A DNA stretch of 24,416 nucleotides from JACQHC01 sp035559715 (GCA_035559715.1 DATMAW010000216.1:1-24416), one strand, 5' to 3'. Positions 13,968-22,391 are shown, numbered from the stretch's first letter. Program-made: numbers and translations. The notes: generated from the letters alone by a model not told the origin.

Positions 13968-16772
13968 CTATGGCTGCGGTTTCCAGGTGAATCCGACCGA
14001 GAATGTCCGGCCCGTGCGATAGCGGTGGCGGATGACGTCGCCCTGCGTGACCTGAAACGGGGAATCGAGCAGGTTCCTGGCGTCCAGCTTTGCGGCAACG
14101 GTGCTCCAGAGTGGCGCCCGGAACGCCACGTCGAGCATGTGGCGCGGTTCCTCGTAGGAGTCCGGCAGCGGAAGGGCCCCGGCCTCCTGGATCCGCCGGC
14201 CGACCACGTTGTACAGCACCGTGGCCGAGAGGTCGCCCGCGCGATTCAGGTACGAAACTCCTGCGTTCACCACGTAGCCGGCTTGACCCACCATCGGCCG
14301 GCTGGCGCTTGTGAGCGCCGAGATGTGCGCATTGCCCGGGCGGATGTCGCTCCGCATCAGTGTGGCGTTTCCGAACAGCGTGAACGGGGCCAGGACTTCC
14401 GCCAGGCCCGCCAGGGAGCGGCGCACCTCAGCTTCGAGTCCGTAGTTGTGGGCCGCTTCGGCGTTGACGAAACCGAGCGTCGGAGCGCCTGTCGTGGCCA
14501 CGATCACGCGCTCGATGGGATCCCGGAAACGCTTGGCGAACGCGCCCAGGGAGATGACCTCGCCCACGCCGGGGAACCACTCCCAGCGGATGTCGGCATT
14601 CTGGATCCGCGCGCGCCGGAGATCGGGGTTGCCGAACTGGACCAGCCCACCCAACACGTCGAAGTGGCTCACGGGTGACAACTCCCGGTACTCCGGGCGC
14701 GACAGGGTCTGGGAGGCCGACAGCCGCAGGTTGTGGCGGTCGTTCAGGGCAATGTTCACCGTGAGCGCGGGCAGCAGATCGGTGTCATCGAGGGCCGCCT
14801 CGGCTGGGATACCCTGGGGAGACAGGCTGTTGACCTGGAGTCTGGCGCGCTCCAACCGGGCGCCGCCCACGAGGCGCACGGCGTCGCTGAGCGGGACTTC
14901 AAGCTGCACGAAGGCGGCAGTGTTGTCGTCGGACGCCGTATATCGGCCGCCGTTGGCGTTGATGAAGAGTCCCAGTCGCCCGGCTGCCGCGTTGGCGCCA
15001 TCGAAGATCCTCTCCGGTGGCCCTGCCCGGCTGCTCTCGTCCAGCGAGTAGTTGATGACGTCGAACGCGCGGCTGTCGGCGTCACGCTCGGTGTGGCGGA
15101 CGCTGCCGCCGATCTTCACGCCAAATTCGCGTGATGGAGGCCCGAAGGCGAACCGCGTGCTGGCGCGGAGGTCGCGGCTCGACTCCGTCAACGCGCTGAA
15201 CGTGCGCGTGGCGGACCGCGGGGCGCCGAACCAGTACTCGGGCGTGACCTGGCCCGTCGCCACGTCTCGCGCGGCCACGTAAACGACGTCGGAGCGGTCC
15301 GGTTCGTTGCGCGACACGCCGGACAGCGTGGCCGACCAATCCAGCTGGTGCCGGCTGGCCACCAGGTGCTGGGCGGCGAGCTGGCTGGACCAGACCGACC
15401 GTTCGGTGAACGTAAGACGCGTGAGGTCGAACGTGGTGCCGAACTCTTCGTTGTCGCCGGTGAGACGCGTCGCCTCGTTCTCACCGCTGCGATCGTACAT
15501 GTTGTTGAGCGAGAGCTTGGTCCAGCCGCCAATGCGCGTGCTCAGGTTGAGGAGGCCGCCCCAGAGAACGCTCGTGCGCGTCGTACCGCCGGTATACTCG
15601 TTCTGGGGTCGGGTCCCGCCGCTGCCGGCCACGGCAAGTGCGCGACGCTCCCCCACCCGGATCTCCGGCGCGGTGGAGTAGGTCAGCGAACCCACGTAGC
15701 CCAACCGGATCCCGAGAATCGGGTCCTCGCCGCCGGCCGACACACTCATCGAGCCCGAGGGCGATCCCCTGCGGGGTTCGGCGCTCCACGCATTGCGGAA
15801 GCTCGCCACAATCGTGTTGATCTCGTTTTGGGTCGCACCGGCCAGGGTGCCGGCGTCACGCGCCGGCTGCGGCATTTGCCGAGCGTCACCGGCCAACGCC
15901 AGCCATTCCCGACCGACCACGGGCGCCTGCAACACGGTGCGGCCCGTTATTTCCGTGTTGAGGCCCACCGACGTCGAAAGCGAAAACGACCGGCCCGCCG
16001 GGAACTCCCGCGTTCGGAGGTCCACCTGCGCTCCGCTGAAGTCGCCCGGCTGATCCGGAGTGAACGTCTTGGACGTCGTCACGGCCTCCAGCAGGTTGGA
16101 CGGGAACAGGTCGAGGGGGACGACGCGGCGCTCGGGCTCTGGGCTCGGAACCCGCGACCCGTTGAGCGACGTGGTGGTGTAGCGCTCGCCCAGCCCGCGC
16201 ACGAACACGTACTTGCCGTCTTGCACCGTTACCCCGCTCACGCGCTGTACTGCCTGTCCCGCGTCGCCGTCGGGACTGGCCTCGATCTGCGCCATGCTGA
16301 TGGTATTGATCATGTTGGTGGCGATGCGTTGCTCTTCCACTGCGCGGCTCACGCTGCCGCGCTCGGCGAGCGCGCTGGTGACCACGACCTCTTCCAGCTG
16401 GAACACCTGGGGGTGCAGCGCCACGTCCTGTTGAACGACGCCACGCGGAGGCACCGTCACGCCCTGTACGGTCTTCGCCTGATACCCGATGCGCTTGAAC
16501 TCCAGGGTGACCGTGCCCGAGGGGACGGCGGTGAGCGTGTACCGCCCATCCAACGTGCTGGTCGCGACGATCCCGCTGCCGGCCACCTGGACCTGAACGC
16601 CTGCGACTGGGGAGCCCTGGCTGGCGTCCCGCACCACGCCGACCACGCGCCCCACCTCGCCGCTCGCCGCGAGCGCTAGTCTGGCGCCCTCCACCGGGCC
16701 GCCATGCTGCGCGCGGGCCGGCGCCGCGGCCGTAATGCCGGCCAGTGCTGCAATGAGGAAGTGACTTCGCAT
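13968..16772 (-). CDS. TonB-dependent outer-membrane receptor with carboxypeptidase-regulatory-like N-terminus
   Basis: A 934-residue receptor. The ATG at 16772 has GAGGTG upstream. A Sec signal ends around PARA (residue 21). Residues 38-120 form a carboxypeptidase-regulatory-like domain (GVVRDASQGSPVAGVQVQV, LDGRYTLTAVPSG, FKRIGYQ), followed by a linker with LEEVVVTS. The plug domain (about 150-260) includes GDAGQAVQRVSGVTVQDGKY and VRGLGERYTTTSLNG. The rest alternates barrel strands to FSVGFTWKP. Such receptors import bulky ligands using TonB energy. The ligand is unknown; the Pho-box-like promoter, the adjacent beta-helix lipoprotein and the divergent nucleotidase point to a phosphorus-containing compound. 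No siderophore or vitamin genes are nearby. Confidence 0.93.
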   Translation of the reverse strand: MRSHFLIAALAGITAAAPARAQHGGPVEGARLALAASGEVGRVVGVVRDASQGSPVAGVQVQVAGSGIVATSTLDGRYTLTAVPSGTVTLEFKRIGYQAKTVQGVTVPPRGVVQQDVALHPQVFQLEEVVVTSALAERGSVSRAVEEQRIATNMINTISMAQIEASPDGDAGQAVQRVSGVTVQDGKYVFVRGLGERYTTTSLNGSRVPSPEPERRVVPLDLFPSNLLEAVTTSKTFTPDQPGDFSGAQVDLRTREFPAGRSFSLSTSVGLNTEITGRTVLQAPVVGREWLALAGDARQMPQPARDAGTLAGATQNEINTIVASFRNAWSAEPRRGSPSGSMSVSAGGEDPILGIRLGYVGSLTYSTAPEIRVGERRALAVAGSGGTRPQNEYTGGTTRTSVLWGGLLNLSTRIGGWTKLSLNNMYDRSGENEATRLTGDNEEFGTTFDLTRLTFTERSVWSSQLAAQHLVASRHQLDWSATLSGVSRNEPDRSDVVYVAARDVATGQVTPEYWFGAPRSATRTFSALTESSRDLRASTRFAFGPPSREFGVKIGGSVRHTERDADSRAFDVINYSLDESSRAGPPERIFDGANAAAGRLGLFINANGGRYTASDDNTAAFVQLEVPLSDAVRLVGGARLERARLQVNSLSPQGIPAEAALDDTDLLPALTVNIALNDRHNLRLSASQTLSRPEYRELSPVSHFDVLGGLVQFGNPDLRRARIQNADIRWEWFPGVGEVISLGAFAKRFRDPIERVIVATTGAPTLGFVNAEAAHNYGLEAEVRRSLAGLAEVLAPFTLFGNATLMRSDIRPGNAHISALTSASRPMVGQAGYVVNAGVSYLNRAGDLSATVLYNVVGRRIQEAGALPLPDSYEEPRHMLDVAFRAPLWSTVAAKLDARNLLDSPFQVTQGDVIRHRYRTGRTFSVGFTWKPQP

Positions 16773-17141
16773 GGGACACACCTCGATCAGGTTCGTCCAG
16801 GCCGGCTATCTCCCGGCCGCGATGTGAGCGCGCGGAAGTCCCGGACGCTTGGAACGAGGATCGGTCAGGGATGTAACGAGCGCGTGACGGCGGCGATTCT
16901 GCTCCGTAACGCGAAGAGCACGACTCGGGATGCGGTGTCCGGATGCTGCACGCTTCGGCAGCGAGCTCTACTGGCTCCCGGCGGCGCGCCAGTCATGAGC
17001 CGTCTCCGACAGCACCCACTGGTCGTGCTTGCAGCAGGGCCGCACGGCGGCACGGGTTGCAGCGGAGCACGATGAGGTGCAGCGCCTTGGTCGAGCCGGG
17101 CCGATTGCGCGCCACCGCACCCCCGGCAAGATTCCCCCGCC
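16773..17141. other. Divergent intergenic region between receptor and nucleotidase
   Basis: About 370 bases between divergent starts. It holds the Pho-box-like array at 16873-16911 nearer the receptor. The right-hand part shows no gene, and no clear promoter for the nucleotidase could be assigned; a lone GTCAT at 16993 has no partner 11 bp away. Confidence 0.6.
16873..16911 (-). promoter_or_regulatory. Pho-box-like direct repeats upstream of the TonB-dependent receptor
   Basis: Plus-strand GTAACG at 16873, GTGACG at 16884 and GTAACG at 16906 lie on one 11-bp grid (slot 16895 is empty). On the minus strand the core pair reads CGTCAC-N5-CGTTAC. The array is 101-139 bases before the receptor ATG and 231 bases before the divergent nucleotidase gene, so it could serve one or both. 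Confidence 0.7.
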
Positions 17142-18842
17142 ATGCCGTCTCGCTCGCCGCTTGCCGATTCACTTCGCCGACTGGTTCGCGCCCTCGGGCT
17201 CGCCCCGCTTGTGGCCACGGCGAGCCTCGTGGCGCAGGATTCCGCGCGGATCGTCGTCGTCGCCACCACCGACGTCCACGGCCGCGTCATGCACTGGGAC
17301 TACGAGACGGATCGCGCAGCGCCCTGGGGGCTCACCCGCGCGGCCACCGCGCTCGATTCGCTGCGCCGCCTGTATCCCAATCAGGTCGTGCTGCTCGATG
17401 CCGGAGACCTGATCCAGGGCAACCCGTTTGCCGCGTTCTTTGCGACGGTCGAGCCGGTGGACCCGCACCCCGTGGTGGACGCGCTGAACGGGCTGGGCTA
17501 TGACGCCGCGGTGCTGGGCAATCACGAGTTCAACTTCGGCGTGGACGTTCTTACGCGGGCCATGGCGGGCGCCACGTACACCGTTGTTGCGGGCAACGTG
17601 TTCGGGTTGCCGCGCGACACGCTGATGTACCAGCGGGCCGTGGTGTTCGAGCGCAATGGCGTGCGCGTCGGCGTGACGGGGTTCACCACGCCCGGCGTGA
17701 TGGTGTGGGACCGCGCCAACGTCCGGGGCCGCGTGCGCGTTCGGCCCATCATGTCCGAAGTGGCGCCGAGCATGGCGCGGCTGTCAGAAGGCGGGGCGGA
17801 GCTGAAGATCGCCCTGCTTCACTCCGGGCTGGATGGCCCCTCGTCCTACGACACGACCGGCGTGGGAGAAGAGAACGTGGCGTGGCGGTTGGCGGTCGAG
17901 CCGGACCGGCCGCATCTCGTGGTGGTGGGACACACGCACCGGCGCATGGTGGATTCGGTGATCAACGGCGTGCACTTCATTCAGCCGGAGCCGTGGGCGA
18001 GGAGTCTCGCGGTGGCGCACGTGTCGCTCGTGCGGGAAAACACGCCGCGCGCGGGGCCCGGCCCGTGGCGCGTGACGCGGATTCGCGGCGAGCAGATCCC
18101 GCTCGCCCAGGTGCCGCCGCATCCCGGTCTCGTGCGGCGGCTCGATCAGGCGCACGAGCGCGTGCGGGTGTGGGCCGGTGCGGCGCTCGGCACGGTGGAC
18201 GAAGAGTGGAGCGCGCGCTACGCCCGGGCGGAAGACACGCCCATCATTGACTTCGTCAACGAGGTCCAGCGGCGCGTGTCCGGGGCGCAGCTCTCGGCGA
18301 CGGCGGCGTTCAACACGCAGGCCGGCTTCGCGCCGGGCGCCATCCGACTGCGCGACGTGGCGGCGCTCTACCCCTACGAGAACACGCTCAAGGTGGTGCG
18401 GATCGACGGCGCCACGCTCACGCGATACCTGGAGAAGACCGCCGCGTACTATCACCGGTATCCCGGTGACGGCCGCATCGTGGACGAGACCATCCCCGGA
18501 TACAACTTCGACATCGTGGCCGGCGTGAGTTACGCCATTGATCTCACGCGTCCGGTGGGATCGCGCATCGTGCAGCTCACCTATCAGGGCAGGCTGGTCG
18601 AGGCCACGGACACGTTCACGCTCGCGCTGAACAACTACCGGCAGGGCGGGGGCGGGGGCTACGACATGCTCGCCGGCCTGCCCGTGGTGTACGACTCCGA
18701 CGTGAGCATTCGAGACCTGCTCGCGGATTGGATCCGGCGCGCTGAGGTGCTGCGACGGACGGACTACTTCACGGACAGCTGGCGAATCATCCCCCCGGAA
18801 GCGGCGGCTCGCGCGCGAGGGGCGTTCGAGCCCCGGCGATGA
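17142..18842 (+). CDS. ushA: Periplasmic 5'-nucleotidase / 2',3'-cyclic phosphodiesterase (UshA/CpdB family)
   Basis: A 566-residue secreted metallophosphatase. The signal peptide covers residues 1-31 (cleavage near LVA-QDS). The catalytic domain has the dimetal motifs TTDVHGR (42-48; D44, H46), LLDAGD (84-89), GNHEFNFG (126-133; N127, H128), HSG (227-229) and GHTHR (263-267; H264, H266). The C-terminal nucleotide-binding domain has YPYENTLKVVRIDG (410-423) and LNNYRQGGGGGYDM (496-509). It removes phosphate from extracytoplasmic nucleotides, giving a nucleoside and phosphate. It is first in a five-gene operon; its stop overlaps the next ATG (ATGA). UshA versus CpdB preference cannot be decided from sequence alone. 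Confidence 0.92.
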   Translation: MPSRSPLADSLRRLVRALGLAPLVATASLVAQDSARIVVVATTDVHGRVMHWDYETDRAAPWGLTRAATALDSLRRLYPNQVVLLDAGDLIQGNPFAAFFATVEPVDPHPVVDALNGLGYDAAVLGNHEFNFGVDVLTRAMAGATYTVVAGNVFGLPRDTLMYQRAVVFERNGVRVGVTGFTTPGVMVWDRANVRGRVRVRPIMSEVAPSMARLSEGGAELKIALLHSGLDGPSSYDTTGVGEENVAWRLAVEPDRPHLVVVGHTHRRMVDSVINGVHFIQPEPWARSLAVAHVSLVRENTPRAGPGPWRVTRIRGEQIPLAQVPPHPGLVRRLDQAHERVRVWAGAALGTVDEEWSARYARAEDTPIIDFVNEVQRRVSGAQLSATAAFNTQAGFAPGAIRLRDVAALYPYENTLKVVRIDGATLTRYLEKTAAYYHRYPGDGRIVDETIPGYNFDIVAGVSYAIDLTRPVGSRIVQLTYQGRLVEATDTFTLALNNYRQGGGGGYDMLAGLPVVYDSDVSIRDLLADWIRRAEVLRRTDYFTDSWRIIPPEAAARARGAFEPRR

Positions 18843-19069
18843 TGCAGCTGATCCGCGTGTTCGTGAACGAGCGGCCGGTGGACGTGGCACCGGGGGCCGA
18901 TCTCACGGCGGCCGTCGCCGCGCTTGACCCCTCCCTCGCGGCGGCGCTGGCGGACGGTCGCGCCTACGCGACGGACGGCGTGGGTCGTCCGATCGCGGGG
19001 ACGGAGCCCGTGGTGGCGGGCGCCATCATCCGGGTGGTGCGCTCGGCGCGAAAGGCCGCTGAGGCGTGA
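18839..19069 (+). CDS. Small ThiS/MoaD-like beta-grasp protein without C-terminal GG
   Basis: A 76-residue protein. The layout IRVFVNERPVDVAPGADL, then an Ala/Leu helix (AALDPSLAAALADG), then TDGVGRPIAG and VVAGAIIRVVRSAR, resembles the ubiquitin-like beta-grasp fold of ThiS and MoaD. The C-terminus ends KAAEA and has no GlyGly, so it cannot be a sulfur carrier of the usual kind. Its ATG overlaps the nucleotidase stop and its TGA overlaps the GTG of adenosine deaminase, locking it into the salvage operon on both sides. A second in-frame ATG at 18842 is an alternative start. Function is unknown. Confidence 0.65.
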   Translation: MMQLIRVFVNERPVDVAPGADLTAAVAALDPSLAAALADGRAYATDGVGRPIAGTEPVVAGAIIRVVRSARKAAEA

Positions 19070-20088
19070 TCAGCCGCGACTTCCTCCACCGCCTGCCGAA
19101 GGCCGAGCTGCACGTTCACCTCGATGGGTGCATCCGTCCCACTACCATGATCGAGTTGGCCCGCGAGCAAGGCGTGAAGCTTCCGGCTGACGATCCCAAG
19201 GCGCTGGCGCGCGCCATGTTCGTGCGGCACGCCCAAAGCCTCGAGGAGTACCTGGACAAGTACACCGTCACACTGTCGGTCATGCAGACCGCCGCGGCAC
19301 TCGAGCGCATCGCGTACGAGTTCGTGGTGGATTCCGCGGCGGAGAACGTCCGCTACGTGGAGGTGCGGTACTGTCCGGCGCTCCACTCACCGGCCCTGAC
19401 GTACACCCGGGCGATCGAGGCCTCGCTCGCCGGTCTCAAGCGGGGCGAAGCAGAGACGGGGACCATCGCCCGCCTCATTATCTGCGGGCTGCGAACGCTG
19501 CCGCCGTCCGTCTCGCTCGACCTCGCGCGGGCCGCCGTGGAGTATCGGGGCGACGGCGTGGTGGCGTTCGATCTCGCGGGCTCGGAGCGCGGCCATCCCG
19601 CGCGCGATCACGCCCGGGCGTTCGAGCATGCGCGCGGGCATGGGCTCGCATGCACCTGTCATGCGGGCGAAGGCGACGGGCCGGAATCCATCCGTCAGGC
19701 CCTGGAGATCTGCGGCGCACAGCGCATCGGGCACGGCACGCGGCTGCACGAAGACCCCGCGCTTGCCGAGTACGTGTGCGAGCACGGGATCCCGCTTGAG
19801 GTGTGCCTGACCTCCAACCTGCACACGCACACGGTGACCAATCTGGCAAACCATCCCGCGGCCGAGTACATCCGGCGCGGCTGTCAGGTCACGCTGAACA
19901 CGGACAGCCGCCTGATGGACGCGACCACGCTGACGGACGAGTACCGGGTGGCGCATCAGAAACTCGGGCTCGAGGTGGACGAGGTGAAGCGCGTGGCGCT
20001 GAACGCGTTCCGCGCGGCGTTCTTGCCCGAGGCGGAGAAAACGGCTCTGCTGGCGCGCGTGACGGCGGAACTTTCGGAGGTGGCATGA
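19066..20088 (+). CDS. add: Adenosine deaminase
   Basis: A 340-residue amidohydrolase starting at a GTG that overlaps the preceding stop. Zinc ligands and catalytic residues are in place: H16 and H18 (AELHVHLDG), H199 and E202 (HAGEG), H223 (RIGHGTRL), SNLHT (250-254) and D280 (LNTDSRLM). Classical enzymes have Asp-Asp at the last motif; here the second position is Ser281. A non-acidic residue there, as in NTDNRLM of many actinobacterial deaminases, is a known variation. It converts adenosine or deoxyadenosine to inosine in the cytoplasm, supplying the phosphorylase two genes downstream. Its stop overlaps the transporter ATG. Confidence 0.93.
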   Translation: MISRDFLHRLPKAELHVHLDGCIRPTTMIELAREQGVKLPADDPKALARAMFVRHAQSLEEYLDKYTVTLSVMQTAAALERIAYEFVVDSAAENVRYVEVRYCPALHSPALTYTRAIEASLAGLKRGEAETGTIARLIICGLRTLPPSVSLDLARAAVEYRGDGVVAFDLAGSERGHPARDHARAFEHARGHGLACTCHAGEGDGPESIRQALEICGAQRIGHGTRLHEDPALAEYVCEHGIPLEVCLTSNLHTHTVTNLANHPAAEYIRRGCQVTLNTDSRLMDATTLTDEYRVAHQKLGLEVDEVKRVALNAFRAAFLPEAEKTALLARVTAELSEVA

Positions 20089-21470
20089 CGGAGGGGGCAT
20101 GGCTGGTGCAGGCTGCCGCGGAACGGCTGGCCGCGGCGCGTGAGGGTCTCGATGTTCCGCTCGCCGCCCGCCTGATGGGGATCGTGGGCGTCGTGACCAT
20201 GCTCGCCGTGGCCTGGCTGCTGTCGGCGGATCGGCGACGGGTAAACTGGCGGATGGTCGGCCTGGGAGTCGTGCTTCAGGGAGTGGTGGGTCTCCTCGTG
20301 CTCAAGACCGGTGTGGGGCGGGCGCTGTTCCAGGGAGCCAACACGGTGTTCACGGGGCTGCTCGGCTACACGGAGCAGGGGGCGCGGTTCATTTTCGGCA
20401 ACCTGGTGAAGAACAACGTGCCGGTGGGCGCCCCCGCCGGCGCGCCCGACAATATGGCGCCGCTCGGCGAGCCCCAGATGTGGGCCGCCACGGGGGCGTA
20501 TTTCGCCTTCAGCGTGCTCCCCACGATCATCTTCTTCTCGTCGCTCATGTCGGTGCTGTACTACCTCGGCATTATGCAGTGGATCGTGCGCGGCATCGCC
20601 TGGGGCATGCAGCGCACGCTGCGCACGTCCGGCGCCGAGACGTTGTCCGCCGCTGGGAACATTTTCGTGGGGCAGACCGAGGCGCCGCTCCTGATCAAGC
20701 CGTTCGTGGGCCAGATGACGTACTCCGAACTGAATACCGTGATGGTGGGTGGATTCGCCACCATCGCGGGCGGCGTGATGGCGGCATACGTGGGGATGCT
20801 CTCGCCGTTTTTCCCTGACATCGCGGGGCACCTGCTCACGGCGAGCGTGATGAACGCGCCGGCCGGGCTCGTGATCTCCAAGTTGCTGGTGCCGGAGACG
20901 GGCGAGCCGGTGACGCGCGGCAAGCTCAGGCTCGAGATCGAGCGGCGCGAGGCGAACGTGATTGACGCGGCGGCCTCCGGGGCGGCCCAGGGGCTGCAAC
21001 TCGCGCTCACGGTCGGCGGCATGCTGCTCGCGTTCATCGCGCTGATCGCGCTGCTCAACGCGGGTGTGGGCGCCGTCGGGGGATTACTCGGGCAGGAGAA
21101 CCTGTCGCTCCAGGTCATCTTCGGCTGGGTGCTCGCGCCTCTGGCCTGGCTCATGGGAGTGCCGTGGGCGGATGCGGACACGGTGGGGTCGTTGATCGGC
21201 GTGAAGACGGTGGTCAACGAGTTCGTGGCGTATCTCCAGCTCGCCGACCTCCTGGGCTCAGGGGCGGAACTATCGCCGCGCGGCGCGGTGATCGCCACGT
21301 ACGCGTTGCTCGGCTTCGCGAACTTCTCTTCGATTGCGATTCAGATCGGTGGCATTGGCGGGCTGGCGCCGGAGCGCCGCAGCGATCTCTCCCGCCTGGG
21401 GTTGCGCGCGATGATCGGCGGGAATCTCGCGGCGTTCATGAGCGCGAGTCTGGCTGGAATGCTGATGTGA
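20085..21470 (+). CDS. nupC: NupC-family concentrative nucleoside transporter
   Basis: A 461-residue inner-membrane symporter. The ATG at 20085 overlaps the adenosine deaminase stop and has GGAGGT 5 bases upstream. Diagnostic CNT motifs are present: GNIFVGQTEAPLLIKPF (191-207), MNAPAGLVISKLLVPET (256-272), and near the end TVVNEFVAYLQL and YALLGFANFSSIAIQIGGIGGLAPERR. About eight to ten membrane helices are visible. A soluble insert of roughly 30 residues (VKNNVPVGAPAGAPD...) follows the second or third helix. It couples nucleoside entry to sodium or protons. Its stop overlaps the GTG of the phosphorylase. Confidence 0.94.
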   Translation: MTEGAWLVQAAAERLAAAREGLDVPLAARLMGIVGVVTMLAVAWLLSADRRRVNWRMVGLGVVLQGVVGLLVLKTGVGRALFQGANTVFTGLLGYTEQGARFIFGNLVKNNVPVGAPAGAPDNMAPLGEPQMWAATGAYFAFSVLPTIIFFSSLMSVLYYLGIMQWIVRGIAWGMQRTLRTSGAETLSAAGNIFVGQTEAPLLIKPFVGQMTYSELNTVMVGGFATIAGGVMAAYVGMLSPFFPDIAGHLLTASVMNAPAGLVISKLLVPETGEPVTRGKLRLEIERREANVIDAAASGAAQGLQLALTVGGMLLAFIALIALLNAGVGAVGGLLGQENLSLQVIFGWVLAPLAWLMGVPWADADTVGSLIGVKTVVNEFVAYLQLADLLGSGAELSPRGAVIATYALLGFANFSSIAIQIGGIGGLAPERRSDLSRLGLRAMIGGNLAAFMSASLAGMLM

Positions 21471-22372
21471 GGAGGCGAAACCGGCGGGTCGAGGGATCGG
21501 CGGGTCGGCGGGCCGGTGGTCGGACGTCGAGTGAGCCCGGCGATGGGCGCCGAATCAACGATGCGCCGATCCACCGATCCGCCGAATTCCTCCGCCAACG
21601 CTTGGGCGCCCTTGAGCCCCGCGTCGCGATCGTGCTGGGTTCCGGGCTCGGCGGGCTCGCCGATGCTGTCTCCGAACCCGTACGCATTCCCTATCGAGAG
21701 ATCCCCGGGTTTCCGGGTGTCTCGGTGGCGGGCCATGCCGGCGTGCTCGTGGCGGGCCGCATCGCAGGCGTGCCGGTGCTGTTGCAGAGCGGGCGATTCC
21801 ATCTGTACGAGGGCCACCCGGCCGAAACGGCGGCGCTGCCCGTGCGGGTGTTTGCCGAGCTGGGGATTGGCACGCTGATTCTCACGAACGCCGCCGGCGG
21901 ACTCAGAACCACGTTTCGCATTCCCACGCTGATGCTTATCGCCGACCACATCAATTTGATGTGGCGCAATCCGCTGATCGGCGCCGTGGTGGAGGGCGAG
22001 GAGCGCTTCCCGGACATGTCGCAGCCGTACGATCGCGAACTCCGTGCCGCGGCGCGCGAGGTGGCGCTGCGCGAGGGCATCACGCTGGAGGAGGGTGTCT
22101 ACGCCGGGCTGCTGGGGCCGAGCTACGAAACGCCCGCCGAGATCCGCATGCTCGCGCGCCTGGGGGCCGACGCGGTTGGCATGTCCACGGTCCCCGAGAC
22201 CATCACCGCGCGGGCTCGCGGCATGCGCGTGCTCGGGATCTCCAGCATCACCAATCGGGCCGCTGGCCTTGCGGCGGCGCCCCTGGCGCACGAAGAAGTG
22301 ATGCAGGCGGGCCGGCAGCTCGCGGGGCAACTCGAGCGGCTGGTGCGCGGCGTGTTGCGCGCGTTGGCCTAG
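21467..22372 (+). CDS. punA: Purine nucleoside phosphorylase (PNP-I, PunA/DeoD2 type)
   Basis: A 301-residue enzyme, if started at the GTG that overlaps the nupC stop (GTGA). The family core begins around residue 35 (HRSAEFLRQRL) and has VLGSGLGG, the phosphate-binding SGRFHLYEGH, NAAGGLR, DHINLMWRNPL, LLGPSYETPAEIRML and GMSTVPE, plus the base-contacting SSITNRAAG. It splits inosine or guanosine with phosphate into base and ribose-1-phosphate. The first 30 or so residues are Arg/Gly-rich and encoded by the inverted-repeat DNA at 21494-21580. No better in-frame start precedes the first core helix; a TTG just after it lacks a ribosome site. It ends the salvage operon. Confidence 0.92.
   Translation: MRRRNRRVEGSAGRRAGGRTSSEPGDGRRINDAPIHRSAEFLRQRLGALEPRVAIVLGSGLGGLADAVSEPVRIPYREIPGFPGVSVAGHAGVLVAGRIAGVPVLLQSGRFHLYEGHPAETAALPVRVFAELGIGTLILTNAAGGLRTTFRIPTLMLIADHINLMWRNPLIGAVVEGEERFPDMSQPYDRELRAAAREVALREGITLEEGVYAGLLGPSYETPAEIRMLARLGADAVGMSTVPETITARARGMRVLGISSITNRAAGLAAAPLAHEEVMQAGRQLAGQLERLVRGVLRALA
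21494..21580. repeat. Inverted repeat element inside the 5' end of the phosphorylase gene
   Basis: GGATCGGCGGGTCGGCG at 21494-21510 is matched in inverse by 21564-21580 (15 of 17 positions). Each arm is built of short GGATCGG/GGTCGG-type units. It resembles a short palindromic repeat that normally lies between genes, but here it appears to be read as coding sequence. Confidence 0.5.
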
Positions 22373-22391
22373 GGAGGCCGCGGAGTTCTAG

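Noticed and set aside
15348..16679. Plus-strand open frame of 443 codons opposite the receptor
   Set aside because: No motif and antisense to a clear TonB-dependent receptor.
16985..17010. Pho box serving the nucleotidase directly (GTCAT at 16993)
   Set aside because: The possible partner is 10 rather than 11 bp away and matches poorly.
19956..20999. Minus-strand open frame opposite adenosine deaminase and nupC
   Set aside because: His/Arg/Gln-rich shadow of the real genes.
21481..21590. CRISPR-like or tandem repeat array
   Set aside because: The units are short, degenerate and inverted, with no regular spacers.
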